DNA of 49,810 nucleotides from DASWHF01 sp036393295 (GCA_036393295.1 DASWHF010000024.1:1-49810), one strand, 5' to 3'; numbered from the stretch's first letter, positions 16,227 to 23,962 are shown. Program-made: numbers and translations. The notes: generated by a model from the letters alone, not told the origin.

Positions 16227-16565
16227 TCAATACCCACCTTTACGCCGAGACTCCGGCAGCCCCGCGACACGCCCGCCCTGCTTGCTCGGGTCCTTGGGGA
16301 ACAGGTCGTAGACGTCCTTCTGGCTGACGTTCCGGCTCCACTTGTCCGACATCGCCTTGACGATGTGGCGGGTGTTGGGCTGCTCGCCGTTGTTGTTGAG
16401 ATAGGCGTCGCGCAGGTAGTCGATGATATCCCAGTGCTGCTGGGTCAGCGTCAGACCCTCGCGCTGCGCGATATGCTCGGCCAGATCCCTGCTCCAGTCG
16501 TCCAGGTTCAGGAGAAAGCCGTTGGCGTCGGTGTCGATAGTGTTGCCATTGAACTCGTAAGGCAT
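16227..16565 (-). CDS. DsrC/TusE-family protein lacking all cysteines (RspA type)
   Basis: The 112-aa protein is clearly homologous to DsrC over its length (NGNTIDTDANGFLLNLDDW; LTQQHWDIIDYLRDAY; VYDLFPKDPSKQGG; VAGLPE). The swinging C-terminal arm reads KQGGRVAGLPESRRKGGY, so both sulfur-carrying cysteines of DsrC are replaced and no cysteine remains anywhere. It cannot carry sulfur as DsrC or TusE do. Such RspA-like proteins are presumed regulatory. A promoter-like TATAAG (about 16579-16584, minus) and GAGGGG precede ATG 16565. It lies in the dsrS operon. Confidence 0.88.
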   Translation of the reverse strand: MPYEFNGNTIDTDANGFLLNLDDWSRDLAEHIAQREGLTLTQQHWDIIDYLRDAYLNNNGEQPNTRHIVKAMSDKWSRNVSQKDVYDLFPKDPSKQGGRVAGLPESRRKGGY

Positions 16566-16630
16566 TGCGATTTACCCCTCTTATAGAATATGGAAGTTTT
16601 GTGGAAGAAGTCGTTCGGCCGTGTGGATTG

Positions 16631-17314
16631 TCAGTCCTGCGGCTTGCCGATCTCCTTGATTCCCTTGTGCGGGATGAACAGCCCGCAACCCAACAGCCGC
16701 TCCGGACCGAGGCCGGTCTGCTGCAGCGCCACCGATTCCTCGGGGCTCAAATCCGCCAGCATCAGGCTGCGGGTGCGCACCTCGCCGTCCGGCGTGCGCA
16801 AGCGGTGGGCGATGCCGCACAGCATCTTCTTCGGCCGGATGCCGCGCGCCGTCAGGGCCTCCGCCGTCGAGCGCAGGAAGGCGTCCTCGTCGTGCGCCGG
16901 GTCGGCGACGACATAGCGCGAGAAGATCGTGGTGATCGCGCTGAGCGGCCGCGACGTGCCGGTCTGAACCGTCAGGCGGTGATCACCCAGCACGAGCGTC
17001 CGGCCTTCGAGCCGGCTGGCGTCCTGGATGCGATGCTGCGGCAGGCGCAGCACCAGGCGCGTGCGGCGCGACGGATAGAGCAGCGCGTCGGCCGCCGCGG
17101 GGCGCATCCAGCCGTTGCCCGAGTCGGCCACGTGGATGGGATGCACGCCGGCCTGCGGCTCCTCGCTCAGCCACGGCAGCGCCCCGGTGAGCGCGACCCG
17201 CAGCGCATGGGCGTGATCCACCGGCAGGCAGCGGCAGGCGATCCCGAAGACGACGTCGACGACGTCGTCCGGGACCCGAAACCGCTCTTGGTCTGTGCCT
17301 TCTTCCCAGTACAT
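16631..17314 (-). CDS. Orphan Cas6/Cmx6-like protein
   Basis: The 227-aa protein matches my memory of the type I-MYXAN Cas6/Cmx6 family: VVDVVFGIACRCLPVDHAHAL, HVADSGNGWMRP, LLYPSRRTRLVLRLP, PKKMLCGIAHRLRTP, RSLMLADLSPEESVALQQ. It ends with the glycine-rich LGCGLFIPHKGIKEIG typical of Cas6 RAMP folds. Cas6 enzymes cut CRISPR precursor RNA, yet no repeat array or other cas gene is seen in the window, and its neighbours are sulfur-metabolism genes. ATG 17314 is chosen; GTG 17326 is possible. An RNA-processing role on another transcript is possible but unproven. Confidence 0.72.
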   Translation of the reverse strand: MYWEEGTDQERFRVPDDVVDVVFGIACRCLPVDHAHALRVALTGALPWLSEEPQAGVHPIHVADSGNGWMRPAAADALLYPSRRTRLVLRLPQHRIQDASRLEGRTLVLGDHRLTVQTGTSRPLSAITTIFSRYVVADPAHDEDAFLRSTAEALTARGIRPKKMLCGIAHRLRTPDGEVRTRSLMLADLSPEESVALQQTGLGPERLLGCGLFIPHKGIKEIGKPQD

Positions 17315-17386
17315 CGCTGATTCCACGCTTGCGGCCGGCCGCAGTGTAATGGCTTACCGCCGGCGCTGCAAAGTACCCGTTGGCCC

Positions 17387-18094
17387 TCAGTTCACCGGCA
17401 GCTTGGCGGTAAGCGCCTCGCGGTCGATCCACCAGTCGTCCTGCACCAGCACGTCCACCACGTTGCGCAGGCGCGGCAGGAACTTGGCCGGGTCGCTCAA
17501 TTCGAGCTTGTTGATCCAGAAATCGAACTGCGCCTGCTCCTGGACGTTGCCGTGGCGGCGCGCCACGGCGGCGATCATGTTGTTGGTGTAGAACAGCAGG
17601 TCCTCGCGCGCGCGGTCCTCGGCGCGCAGATCGACGATGTAATGGGCCACCGCCGCGGCCACCGCCGCGCCGTCCGAATCGGGCGGCGTCTCGTCGATCA
17701 CGTGCTGCAGCATCGCGACCGTCAACTCCGGGTCCATCGGAAAAGTCACCGCCAGCCAGATGCCCTGGCCGAGCGCGGCCAGCGACTGCGGCTGATCGGC
17801 GGCGAACAGCACGTCGCAGGCCTGGGCCGCCAGCTCCCACTGCTCGGCGGCGATGGCGATGTCGAAGGTCTCGCGCGCCGCGTCCCAGGCGTCCGCCATC
17901 TTCTCCAGGCGCAGCAGCGCGCTCCCGAGCTCGAGCAGCAGCCCGGCGCGCTCGGTCGGCGCGTGCCCGGCCGGCAGCTCGATCATCCGGCGGTGCAGCT
18001 CCTCGACGCGGTTCTCGAGCAGCAGCGTGGATTCCTTGAGCTCGTCGCCGCTGTCGGCGTCGCGGAACGACGGATCGTCTTTCAGGTATTTCAT
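17387..18094 (-). CDS. Hypothetical helical-repeat protein, 235 aa
   Basis: The soluble, almost all-helical protein has TPR-like stretches (ERAGLLLELGSALLRLEKMADAWDAARETFDIAIAAEQWELAAQACDVLF). Its C-terminal part is rich in Trp/Asp (FDFWINKLELSDPAKF; LVQDDWWIDREAL). No catalytic motif is visible. It sits between the orphan Cas6-like gene and a 71-aa gene in the dsrS operon, 41 bp after the latter. It could be a scaffold or adaptor; I do not recognise the family. Confidence 0.72.
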   Translation of the reverse strand: MKYLKDDPSFRDADSGDELKESTLLLENRVEELHRRMIELPAGHAPTERAGLLLELGSALLRLEKMADAWDAARETFDIAIAAEQWELAAQACDVLFAADQPQSLAALGQGIWLAVTFPMDPELTVAMLQHVIDETPPDSDGAAVAAAVAHYIVDLRAEDRAREDLLFYTNNMIAAVARRHGNVQEQAQFDFWINKLELSDPAKFLPRLRNVVDVLVQDDWWIDREALTAKLPVN

Positions 18095-18135
18095 GCGCCG
18101 GTCACTCGTGCGGTTCGGTCGGGACGCGCCGGCAA

Positions 18136-18351
18136 CTAGCGGCTGCGCCCCGGCGTGGTGATGGAATGGATACCGACGAAGGCACCTTCCAGCCGGTCTT
18201 CCCAGTTGTTGGGGGTGTCCGGATAGGGCGGCTTGATATCGATCTTGAAGAACATCTCACCCTGCTGGGCGCGCTGCGACACCACATCGAGCAGGCGCTC
18301 GAAGCTGTCGATGTCGTGGTGCTGCAGCAGTATCTCGCTCAGATAAAGCAT
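18136..18351 (-). CDS. Small hypothetical protein, 71 aa
   Basis: ATG 18351 lies 2 bp after the TauD-like stop and is preceded by GGGAG. The product (MLYLSEILLQHHDIDSFERL..., KIDIKPPYPDTPNNWEDRLEG) is soluble and has no cysteine. A longer start at 18369 would extend into the upstream gene without a better ribosome-binding site. Tight spacing supports co-translation with the oxygenase. The family is not recognised. Confidence 0.65.
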   Translation of the reverse strand: MLYLSEILLQHHDIDSFERLLDVVSQRAQQGEMFFKIDIKPPYPDTPNNWEDRLEGAFVGIHSITTPGRSR

Positions 18352-18353
18352 GT

Positions 18354-19316
18354 TCACTCCCGGCCCCACAGCCGGACGAGCTGGGTGCCGTCGATCCGGT
18401 CATGATAACGCGCCCGGTACAGCAGTCTAGTGACGCCGCTGCCGGCGTCGTCCTCGAAGGCGCTGCGATTGTGCAGCACGTTGTTGCACAACAGCCCCTC
18501 GCCGGCCGCCAGCCGGTGGTGGAACACGCCCGCGCCGTCGTCGGCCAGCAGCCGCTCGAGCGCGGCCACGGCGGCCCGGGTCGGCGCGTCGTCCTTCCAC
18601 GCAATCGAGCGGGTGCGCGCCGTGTAGCGCATGTGCAGGCTGCCGTCGCCGGCGTCGACGCTGAACACCGGCCCGCTGACCGCGCCGCGCGCGGCGCTCT
18701 CGTCCTCGGCATTGGCCGGGATGGTCATCGCGCCGGGCGCCATCAGCGCGCGCACATGCTCGGGATTCTCGTCACGCAGGCGCAGATACACGAGCTCGTG
18801 ATCCATCAGGCCGTTGTCACCGCCGCGTGCCGCCGGCGAGGCGCAGTGCAGCAGGAAGGCGCGGATGCGGCAGTCGGCGCTATTGTAATAGCCATCGGTG
18901 TGCCATAACAGCCGGCGGTTGGAATACGGGATATAACCGCGCCCCGACTTCCCCGGCACGACCTGGAGCGAACTGATACTGTCCTCGTCGGCCAGCAGGT
19001 TGCTGTCCAGCCGGCGCAGCCCGAAGCGCTCGCCGAGACGCCGCGCGCCATCCTTGTCGACCGGTGCCCGGCTGCGATAGATGACCAAATTGGTCTTGGC
19101 GCATACCGCCAGCATCGCGTCCTGCTCGGCCGGGGTGAGCGCGGCGGCATCGCCGACCTCCACCACCAGGGCCGCCGCCTCGGTCGGATACGCCGCGAGT
19201 TTCCACTCCCGCCAGCGGCGGTAGGCCGAATCATCGTCCAGCGCGAACGGCCCCGCCGCGGGGCCGCGGCCGGCCACGCCTGTGGGATGCGCCTTGGGGG
19301 ACAAGATATCTCTCAT
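18354..19316 (-). CDS. TauD/TfdA-family 2OG-Fe(II) dioxygenase
   Basis: The 320-aa protein shows the TauD iron triad: HTD in LLWHTDGYYN (about residues 138-140) and the distal His in LCNNVLHNRSAF (about 281), with the 2OG-binding Arg in TRLLYRARYHDR. The family hydroxylates taurine, sulfonates, gamma-butyrobetaine and many others; the substrate is unknown here. As first gene of the minus-strand dsrS operon, divergent from dsrA, it may process an organosulfur compound, an inference from position. ATG 19316 follows a short AT-rich leader. Confidence 0.85.
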   Translation of the reverse strand: MRDILSPKAHPTGVAGRGPAAGPFALDDDSAYRRWREWKLAAYPTEAAALVVEVGDAAALTPAEQDAMLAVCAKTNLVIYRSRAPVDKDGARRLGERFGLRRLDSNLLADEDSISSLQVVPGKSGRGYIPYSNRRLLWHTDGYYNSADCRIRAFLLHCASPAARGGDNGLMDHELVYLRLRDENPEHVRALMAPGAMTIPANAEDESAARGAVSGPVFSVDAGDGSLHMRYTARTRSIAWKDDAPTRAAVAALERLLADDGAGVFHHRLAAGEGLLCNNVLHNRSAFEDDAGSGVTRLLYRARYHDRIDGTQLVRLWGRE

Positions 19317-19765
19317 CGCGTGTAGGTATATAAGGTCACCGCTTCATCACGCAAGCCCTGCCCGCCGCTATCCTTGCTTTGCGGCGCGCTTGCCGTTATT
19401 CCTGCAACGCTGGCGTGGGGCGGCATTATATATTAGATTGCGCTTACGCGTGGTCTTCGGGGTCCGCGCCGACCCATCTATCCCTTTTGGGGTATACGCG
19501 CCCTCATATCACCCCTCCCTAATGAAGGATGGGTAATACCGGCATTAGTTCTTACACTGGGGCGGTTTACAAATTTGTGACGAGCGGTTCGCGGGCGCGG
19601 ATTCGCGGTGGATCTCGGCCTACGAGCGCGATGTCACGGGCTTTCTTTCAAGCCCTGCCGCGTTGTCCCGGGGCCGAGACCGGCGCCGGCTAAAAACGAT
19701 GCTCCAAATGCCCGCAGCGGGCGGTGGAGCCTGAACGTAGGTCCTTCTCTGCACAGGAGGTAGTA
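19317..19765. promoter_or_regulatory. Divergent control region between the dsrS operon and dsrA
   Basis: No gene is seen in these 449 bp. On the minus strand a perfect TATAAT (19430-19425) could serve the TauD-to-dsrS operon, with about a 100-nt leader. On the plus strand TATACG (about 19493) and TAATAC (about 19533) are weak -10 candidates. TTACAAATTTGTGA (19567-19580), built on the palindrome ACAAATTTGT, is a likely operator. The dsrA leader contains two hairpins, GGGCTT-TCTTTC-AAGCCC (19638-19655) and GCCCGC-A-GCGGGC (about 19709-19721), before the AGGAGG of dsrA. Confidence 0.5.
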
Positions 19766-21073
19766 ATGGCCCAGAAGCAACCCGTCAAACCGAAGAATCC
19801 GGACAAGCACTCCACCTATCTGCCCAAGGAGAAGAAGTCCACCAAGCCGTTCCACGACACGCCGATGCTCGACCAGCTCGAGAGCGGCCCCTGGCCGAGC
19901 TTCGTGACGGGCCTGAAGCGCCTCGCGCACGACAATAATATGATGGTGGACCTGCTGGGCCAGCTGGAACACTCCTACAAGACCCGCCTCGGCTACTGGA
20001 AGGGTGGCACGGTTTCGGTCTTCGGCTACGGCGGCGGCATCATTCCGCGCTTCTCGGAAGTCGCCAAGATGTTCCCCGAGTCGAAGGAATTCCACACCCT
20101 CCGCGTCCAGCCGCCCGCCGGCAACCACTACACCACCAAGATGCTGCGCCAGCTGTCCGATTCCTGGAACAAGTGGGGCTCGGGCCTGATCGCCTTCCAC
20201 GGCCAGACCGGCAACATCATGTTCATCGGCACCACCTCCGAGAACACCCAGCACTTCTTCGACGAGATCAACGAGTACGGTTGGGACCTGGGCGGCGCCG
20301 GCCCGTGCGTGCGCACCGCCATGTCCTGCGTGGGCGCGGCGCGCTGCGAGCAGTCGAACTGCAACGAGCAGAAGATCCACCGCCTGCTGGTCAACAACTT
20401 CATCGACGACATGCACCGTCCGGCCCTGCCCTACAAGTTCAAGTTCAAGGTCTCGGGCTGCCCGAACGACTGCATGAACTCCATCCAGCGCGCCGACTTC
20501 GCCGTGATCGGCACCTGGCGCGACGACATGAAGGTCGACCAGAAAGAGGTCAAGGCCTTCGTCGCCAAGAAGAGCCGCAAGTACGTCATCGACAACGTCG
20601 TCAACCGCTGCCCGACCAAGGCGCTGTCGCTCAATGACGACGACACGCTGGACGTCGACAACCGCAACTGCGTGCGCTGCATGCACTGCGTCAACGTCAT
20701 GACCAAGGCGCTGTCGCCGGGCGACGACAAGGGCGTGAGCGTGCTGATCGGCGGCAAGCGCACCCTCAAGATCGGCGACACCATGGGCACCGTGATCGTC
20801 CCGTTCATGAAGCTCGAGAACGACGAGGATTACGAGAAAATCCGGGAGCTGGCCGCCAACACCATCGACTTCTGGGCGGAGAACGGCCTGGAGCACGAGC
20901 GCTGCGGCGAGATGATCGAGCGCATCGGCCTGGTGAACTTCCTCGAGGGCGTCGGCGTCGACGTCGATCCGAATATGATCAACACGCCGCGCATCAGCTC
21001 CTACGTGCGCATGGACGATTGGGACAAGGAAGCCGAGAAGTGGATCGAGCGTAAGAAGCAGGCGGCCGGCTAA
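19766..21073 (+). CDS. dsrA: Reverse dissimilatory sulfite reductase alpha subunit
   Basis: The 435-aa DsrA forms the cytoplasmic DsrAB heterotetramer that oxidises DsrC-bound sulfane sulfur to sulfite. Siroheme-[4Fe-4S] ligands are CVGAARC (Cx5C, about residues 188-194) and GCPNDC (Cx3C, about 232-236). A ferredoxin insert follows (NRCPTKA; CVRCMHC). ATG 19766 is preceded by AGGAGG; an upstream in-frame GTG at 19724 is rejected. It is the first gene of the plus-strand dsr cluster. Confidence 0.98.
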   Translation: MAQKQPVKPKNPDKHSTYLPKEKKSTKPFHDTPMLDQLESGPWPSFVTGLKRLAHDNNMMVDLLGQLEHSYKTRLGYWKGGTVSVFGYGGGIIPRFSEVAKMFPESKEFHTLRVQPPAGNHYTTKMLRQLSDSWNKWGSGLIAFHGQTGNIMFIGTTSENTQHFFDEINEYGWDLGGAGPCVRTAMSCVGAARCEQSNCNEQKIHRLLVNNFIDDMHRPALPYKFKFKVSGCPNDCMNSIQRADFAVIGTWRDDMKVDQKEVKAFVAKKSRKYVIDNVVNRCPTKALSLNDDDTLDVDNRNCVRCMHCVNVMTKALSPGDDKGVSVLIGGKRTLKIGDTMGTVIVPFMKLENDEDYEKIRELAANTIDFWAENGLEHERCGEMIERIGLVNFLEGVGVDVDPNMINTPRISSYVRMDDWDKEAEKWIERKKQAAG

Positions 21074-21093
21074 CGGCGCCAGCGCCACGACGA

Positions 21094-21123
21094 GGCCCAC
21101 CCGGGGCGGTAAACGGGTGGGCC
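21094..21123 (+). terminator. 10-bp perfect hairpin between dsrA and dsrB
   Basis: GGCCCACCCG and CGGGTGGGCC pair perfectly around a 10-nt loop, 20 bp after the dsrA stop, and are followed by TCTTCGC instead of a T-run. It could be a partial terminator, an RNase barrier or a stability element that sets the DsrA:DsrB ratio. Confidence 0.6.
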
Positions 21124-21181
21124 TCTTCGCAACCGCTACCTAAAGACTACTCGCGTAGCTGAAGATTTTTTGGAGGCAAGA

Positions 21182-22261
21182 ATGGCAGAGCAACACACCA
21201 TGCGTCAGCCGATCGAATCCGGGTGCCCGGACGGGTTCCAGTACATGCACCCGCTGATGATCAAGAACTACGGTAACTGGGCCTGGCACGAGCGTCCCCG
21301 CCCCGGCGTGCTGCACCACGTCGCCAAGAGCGGCGACGAGCTGTGGACGGTGCGCGTCGGCACCCAGCGCCAGCTCGGCGGTTACGAGATCAACCTGCTG
21401 TGCGACATCATCGACAAGTACGGCGAGGGCTTTGTCCGCTTCACGATCCGCTCCAACATGGAGATCTCGGTCACGAAGAAGGAAAAGGTCGAGCCGCTGA
21501 TCCAGGCGCTGAACGACGCCGGCTATCCGGTCGGCGGCACCGGCAATTCAGTGACCATGATCTCCCACACCCAGGGCTGGCTGCACTGCGACATCCCCGG
21601 CACCGACGCCTCGGGCGTGGTCAAGGCGCTGATGGACGAGCTCTACGACGAGTTCGTCGCCGAGGACATGCCGAATCGCGTGCACATCACCACCTCCTGC
21701 TGCCAGATCAACTGCGGCGGCCAGGGTGACATCGCCATCAACGTCCAGCACACCAAGCCGCCGAAGATCAACCATGACCTCGTGGCCAACGTCTGCGAGC
21801 GTCCGTCGGTCGTGGCGCGCTGCCCGGTGGCGGCGATCCGCCCGGCGATGGTCAACGGCAAGCCCTCGCTGGAAGTGGACGAGAAGAAGTGCATCTGCTG
21901 CGGCGCCTGCTTCCCGCCCTGCCCGCCGATGCAGATCAACGACCCCGAGCACTCCAAGCTCGCCATCTGGGTGGGCGGCAAGAACTCCAACGCCCGTTCC
22001 AAGCCGATGTTCCACAAGCTCGTGGCCGCCGGCATCCCGAACAACCCGCCGCGCTGGCCGGAGGCGGCGGCCATCGTCAAGAAGATCCTGCAGGTCTACA
22101 AGCAGGATGCCAAGGACTGGGAGCGCGTCGGCGACTGGGTGGAGCGCATCGGCTGGCCGCGGTTCTTCGAGCTGACCGAGCTGCCGTTCACCAAGTTCCA
22201 CATCGACAACTGGCGCGGGTCGCGTCATTTCCTGAACGCGTCGACGCATATCCGCTTCTAG
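21182..22261 (+). CDS. dsrB: Reverse dissimilatory sulfite reductase beta subunit
   Basis: The 359-aa DsrB pairs with DsrA. Motifs are RQLGGYEINLLCDIIDKYGEG, the siroheme/cluster region TTSCCQINCGGQGD (about residues 170-183), the downstream RCPVAAIRP and a ferredoxin-type KKCICCGACFPPCPP (about 236-250). ATG 21182 has GGAGG at good spacing. A 12-bp perfect stem-loop follows the stop codon at 22285-22312. Confidence 0.98.
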   Translation: MAEQHTMRQPIESGCPDGFQYMHPLMIKNYGNWAWHERPRPGVLHHVAKSGDELWTVRVGTQRQLGGYEINLLCDIIDKYGEGFVRFTIRSNMEISVTKKEKVEPLIQALNDAGYPVGGTGNSVTMISHTQGWLHCDIPGTDASGVVKALMDELYDEFVAEDMPNRVHITTSCCQINCGGQGDIAINVQHTKPPKINHDLVANVCERPSVVARCPVAAIRPAMVNGKPSLEVDEKKCICCGACFPPCPPMQINDPEHSKLAIWVGGKNSNARSKPMFHKLVAAGIPNNPPRWPEAAAIVKKILQVYKQDAKDWERVGDWVERIGWPRFFELTELPFTKFHIDNWRGSRHFLNASTHIRF

Positions 22262-22284
22262 GCGGGCGGCGTCGCCGAGCCGGA

Positions 22285-22312
22285 CCCCCTCCCCGGCCCA
22301 CCGGGGAGGGGG
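22285..22312 (+). terminator. 12-bp perfect stem-loop after dsrB
   Basis: CCCCCTCCCCGG pairs without mismatch with CCGGGGAGGGGG around a CCCA loop, 24 bp after the dsrB stop. There is no U-tract, so it may act as an mRNA 3' barrier or a weak terminator. An FNR-type box begins 2 bp later, so a new promoter probably starts here. Confidence 0.65.
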
Positions 22313-22313
22313 A

Positions 22314-22355
22314 TTGACCCGGATCAATGGTTTCCGCGGCCGGAGGCGGTACTAT
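22314..22355 (+). promoter_or_regulatory. FNR/ANR-type box plus -10 upstream of dsrE
   Basis: TTGAC-CCGG-ATCAA (22314-22327) matches the FNR consensus TTGAT-N4-ATCAA at nine of ten positions. A TACTAT hexamer (22350-22355) would set transcription start at 22362, which puts the box centre at -41.5, the exact class II activator spacing. The predicted leader to dsrE is about 103 nt. It would let dsrEFHC and later genes be induced at low oxygen independently of dsrAB. Confidence 0.62.
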
Positions 22356-22464
22356 CCGGTCACCGCGGGTCCGGGAGCGGTTGTCGTGGGGGCGGTCGGC
22401 CAAGGCGTTCGGCCTGGCGCGCGTCCGCGATATCAACGATACCCTAACGCTTCAGGGGGAGCTG

Positions 22465-22824
22465 ATGAAGTTCGGAATACTGGTCAACGAGGGTCCGTAC
22501 ACGCACCAGGCGTCGGATACCGCGTATTTGTTCGCCAAGGCGGTCCTCGAGAAAGGCCATACCATCCATCGCGTGTTCTTCTATCACGATGGCGTGCACA
22601 ACTCGAGCAACAACACCGAGCCGCCGCAGGACGATCGCCATATCGTCAACCGCTGGACCAAACTTGCCCAGGAGCACGACATCGACCTGGTCGTGTGCGT
22701 CGCCGCCGCCCTGCGCCGCGGCATCAAGGACAACAACCTGGCCGAGGGCTTCCGCATTTCCGGTCTCGGCCAGTTGATCGAAACCGGTATCCAGGCCGAT
22801 CGCCTGGTGACGTTCGGCGACTGA
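22465..22824 (+). CDS. dsrE: Sulfurtransferase subunit DsrE
   Basis: The 119-aa protein of the DsrEFH hexamer carries the sulfur-binding Cys78 in DLVVCVAAALRRG, in the position known to be essential in Allochromatium. DsrEFH receives sulfane sulfur from Tus/rhodanese donors and hands it to DsrC. Start ATG 22465 after GGGGGA is preferred; an in-frame upstream codon at 22327 would swallow the promoter region. Confidence 0.96.
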   Translation: MKFGILVNEGPYTHQASDTAYLFAKAVLEKGHTIHRVFFYHDGVHNSSNNTEPPQDDRHIVNRWTKLAQEHDIDLVVCVAAALRRGIKDNNLAEGFRISGLGQLIETGIQADRLVTFGD

Positions 22825-22848
22825 GCATTTATCCGGAGAGCAGAGATT

Positions 22849-23256
22849 ATGACCGAGACAACCGGTGGCATCGATATGGATGAGGACACCAGCGGCGTCG
22901 TCAAGAAGTTCCTGTACGTGAACCGCAAGGCACCGTACGGAACGATCTACGCGCTGGAGTCGCTCGAGGTGGTGCTGATTGCGGCCGCCTTCGATCAGGA
23001 CGTGAGCCTGGCCTTCCTCGACGACGGCGTGTACCAGATCGTCAAGGGCCAGCACACCAAGCCGATCGACGTGAAGAACTTCTCCCCGACCTATCGCGCG
23101 CTCGAGGGCTACGACATCGAGAAGCTGTACGTGGAGAAGGAGTCCATGGAGGAACGTGGGCTGACCGACAAAGATTTCCTCGTCCCTGTGCAAGTCGTGG
23201 GCCGCGCCGAGATGGCCGATCTCATGGAGCAGCAGGACGTGGTCCTGACCTTCTGA
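22849..23256 (+). CDS. dsrF: Sulfurtransferase subunit DsrF
   Basis: The 135-aa DsrE-fold subunit of DsrEFH (KKFLYVNRKAPYGTIYALESLEVVLIAAAFDQDVSLAFL) has no cysteine, as usual for DsrF. The family assembles as an alpha2beta2gamma2 hexamer in the cytoplasm. ATG 22849 follows GGAGAGCAGAG; the next gene begins 10 bp after the stop. Confidence 0.96.
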   Translation: MTETTGGIDMDEDTSGVVKKFLYVNRKAPYGTIYALESLEVVLIAAAFDQDVSLAFLDDGVYQIVKGQHTKPIDVKNFSPTYRALEGYDIEKLYVEKESMEERGLTDKDFLVPVQVVGRAEMADLMEQQDVVLTF

Positions 23257-23266
23257 GGGGAGAACG

Positions 23267-23566
23267 ATGCTGCACACAGTGAACAAGTCGCCCTTCGAGC
23301 GCAACACGCTCGACAGCTGTCTGACTCACGCCAAGAAGGGCAGCGCCATCCTGCTGATCGAGGACGGCGTGTACGGCGCGCTCAAGAGCACGCCGTACAC
23401 CGACAAGGTCAAGGCGGCCATGAAGAACGTCGCGGTCTACGCGCTCTATCCGGACATCGAGGCGCGCGGCATGCAGGACCGGACCATCGACGGCATCAAG
23501 CTCGTGGATTACCCGGGCTTCGTGGATCTGGTCGCCGAGCACGCTACCGTACAAGCCTGGTTGTAA
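23267..23566 (+). CDS. dsrH: Sulfurtransferase subunit DsrH
   Basis: The 99-aa TusB-like subunit carries the conserved reactive cysteine in LDSCLTHAKKGSAILLIEDGV (Cys18). The C-terminus TVQAWL is typical. It completes DsrEFH. GGGGAG precedes ATG 23267. Confidence 0.96.
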   Translation: MLHTVNKSPFERNTLDSCLTHAKKGSAILLIEDGVYGALKSTPYTDKVKAAMKNVAVYALYPDIEARGMQDRTIDGIKLVDYPGFVDLVAEHATVQAWL

Positions 23567-23626
23567 GCGGACCGGGGCAAATTCGAGCATCAACCGACAG
23601 TCATCAACTGATGAGGAGTACGCAAA

Positions 23627-23962
23627 ATGTCATCAATTACCGTCAACGGCCAAACGATTGAGACCGACGAGGAAGGCTACCTGGTGAACCGTTCCGACTG
23701 GAACGAGGACGTCGCCAAGGAAATGGCCTCGATCGACAAGTGCGATCTGAGCGACAATCACTGGGAAGTGATCAACTTCCTGCGCGAGTATTATGAGGAA
23801 TACCAGATCGCGCCCGCCGTGCGCGTGCTGACCAAGGCGATCGGCAAGAAACTGGGCGCCGACAAGGGCAACAGCAAGTACCTGTACGAGCTGTTCCCCT
23901 ACGGCCCGGCCAAGCAGGCGTGCAAATACGCCGGTCTGCCGAAGCCGACCGGCTGCGTTTAA
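23627..23962 (+). CDS. dsrC: Sulfur carrier protein DsrC
   Basis: The 111-aa protein ends in the flexible arm KQACKYAGLPKPTGCV with both conserved cysteines (Cys99 and the penultimate Cys110). It carries persulfide or trisulfide sulfur between DsrEFH, DsrAB and the DsrMKJOP complex. ATG 23627 has GAGGAG upstream. A 93-bp spacer with two stable hairpins follows, and dsrC transcripts are unusually abundant in relatives. Contrast with the cysteine-free paralogue at 16227-16565. Confidence 0.98.
   Translation: MSSITVNGQTIETDEEGYLVNRSDWNEDVAKEMASIDKCDLSDNHWEVINFLREYYEEYQIAPAVRVLTKAIGKKLGADKGNSKYLYELFPYGPAKQACKYAGLPKPTGCV

Noticed and set aside
22327..22464. N-terminal extension of DsrE from an in-frame ATG at 22327
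   Set aside because: It would bury the FNR box/-10 region, lacks a ribosome-binding site, and adds a basic segment absent from DsrE proteins. ATG 22465 has a good ribosome-binding site and places the active cysteine at residue 78.
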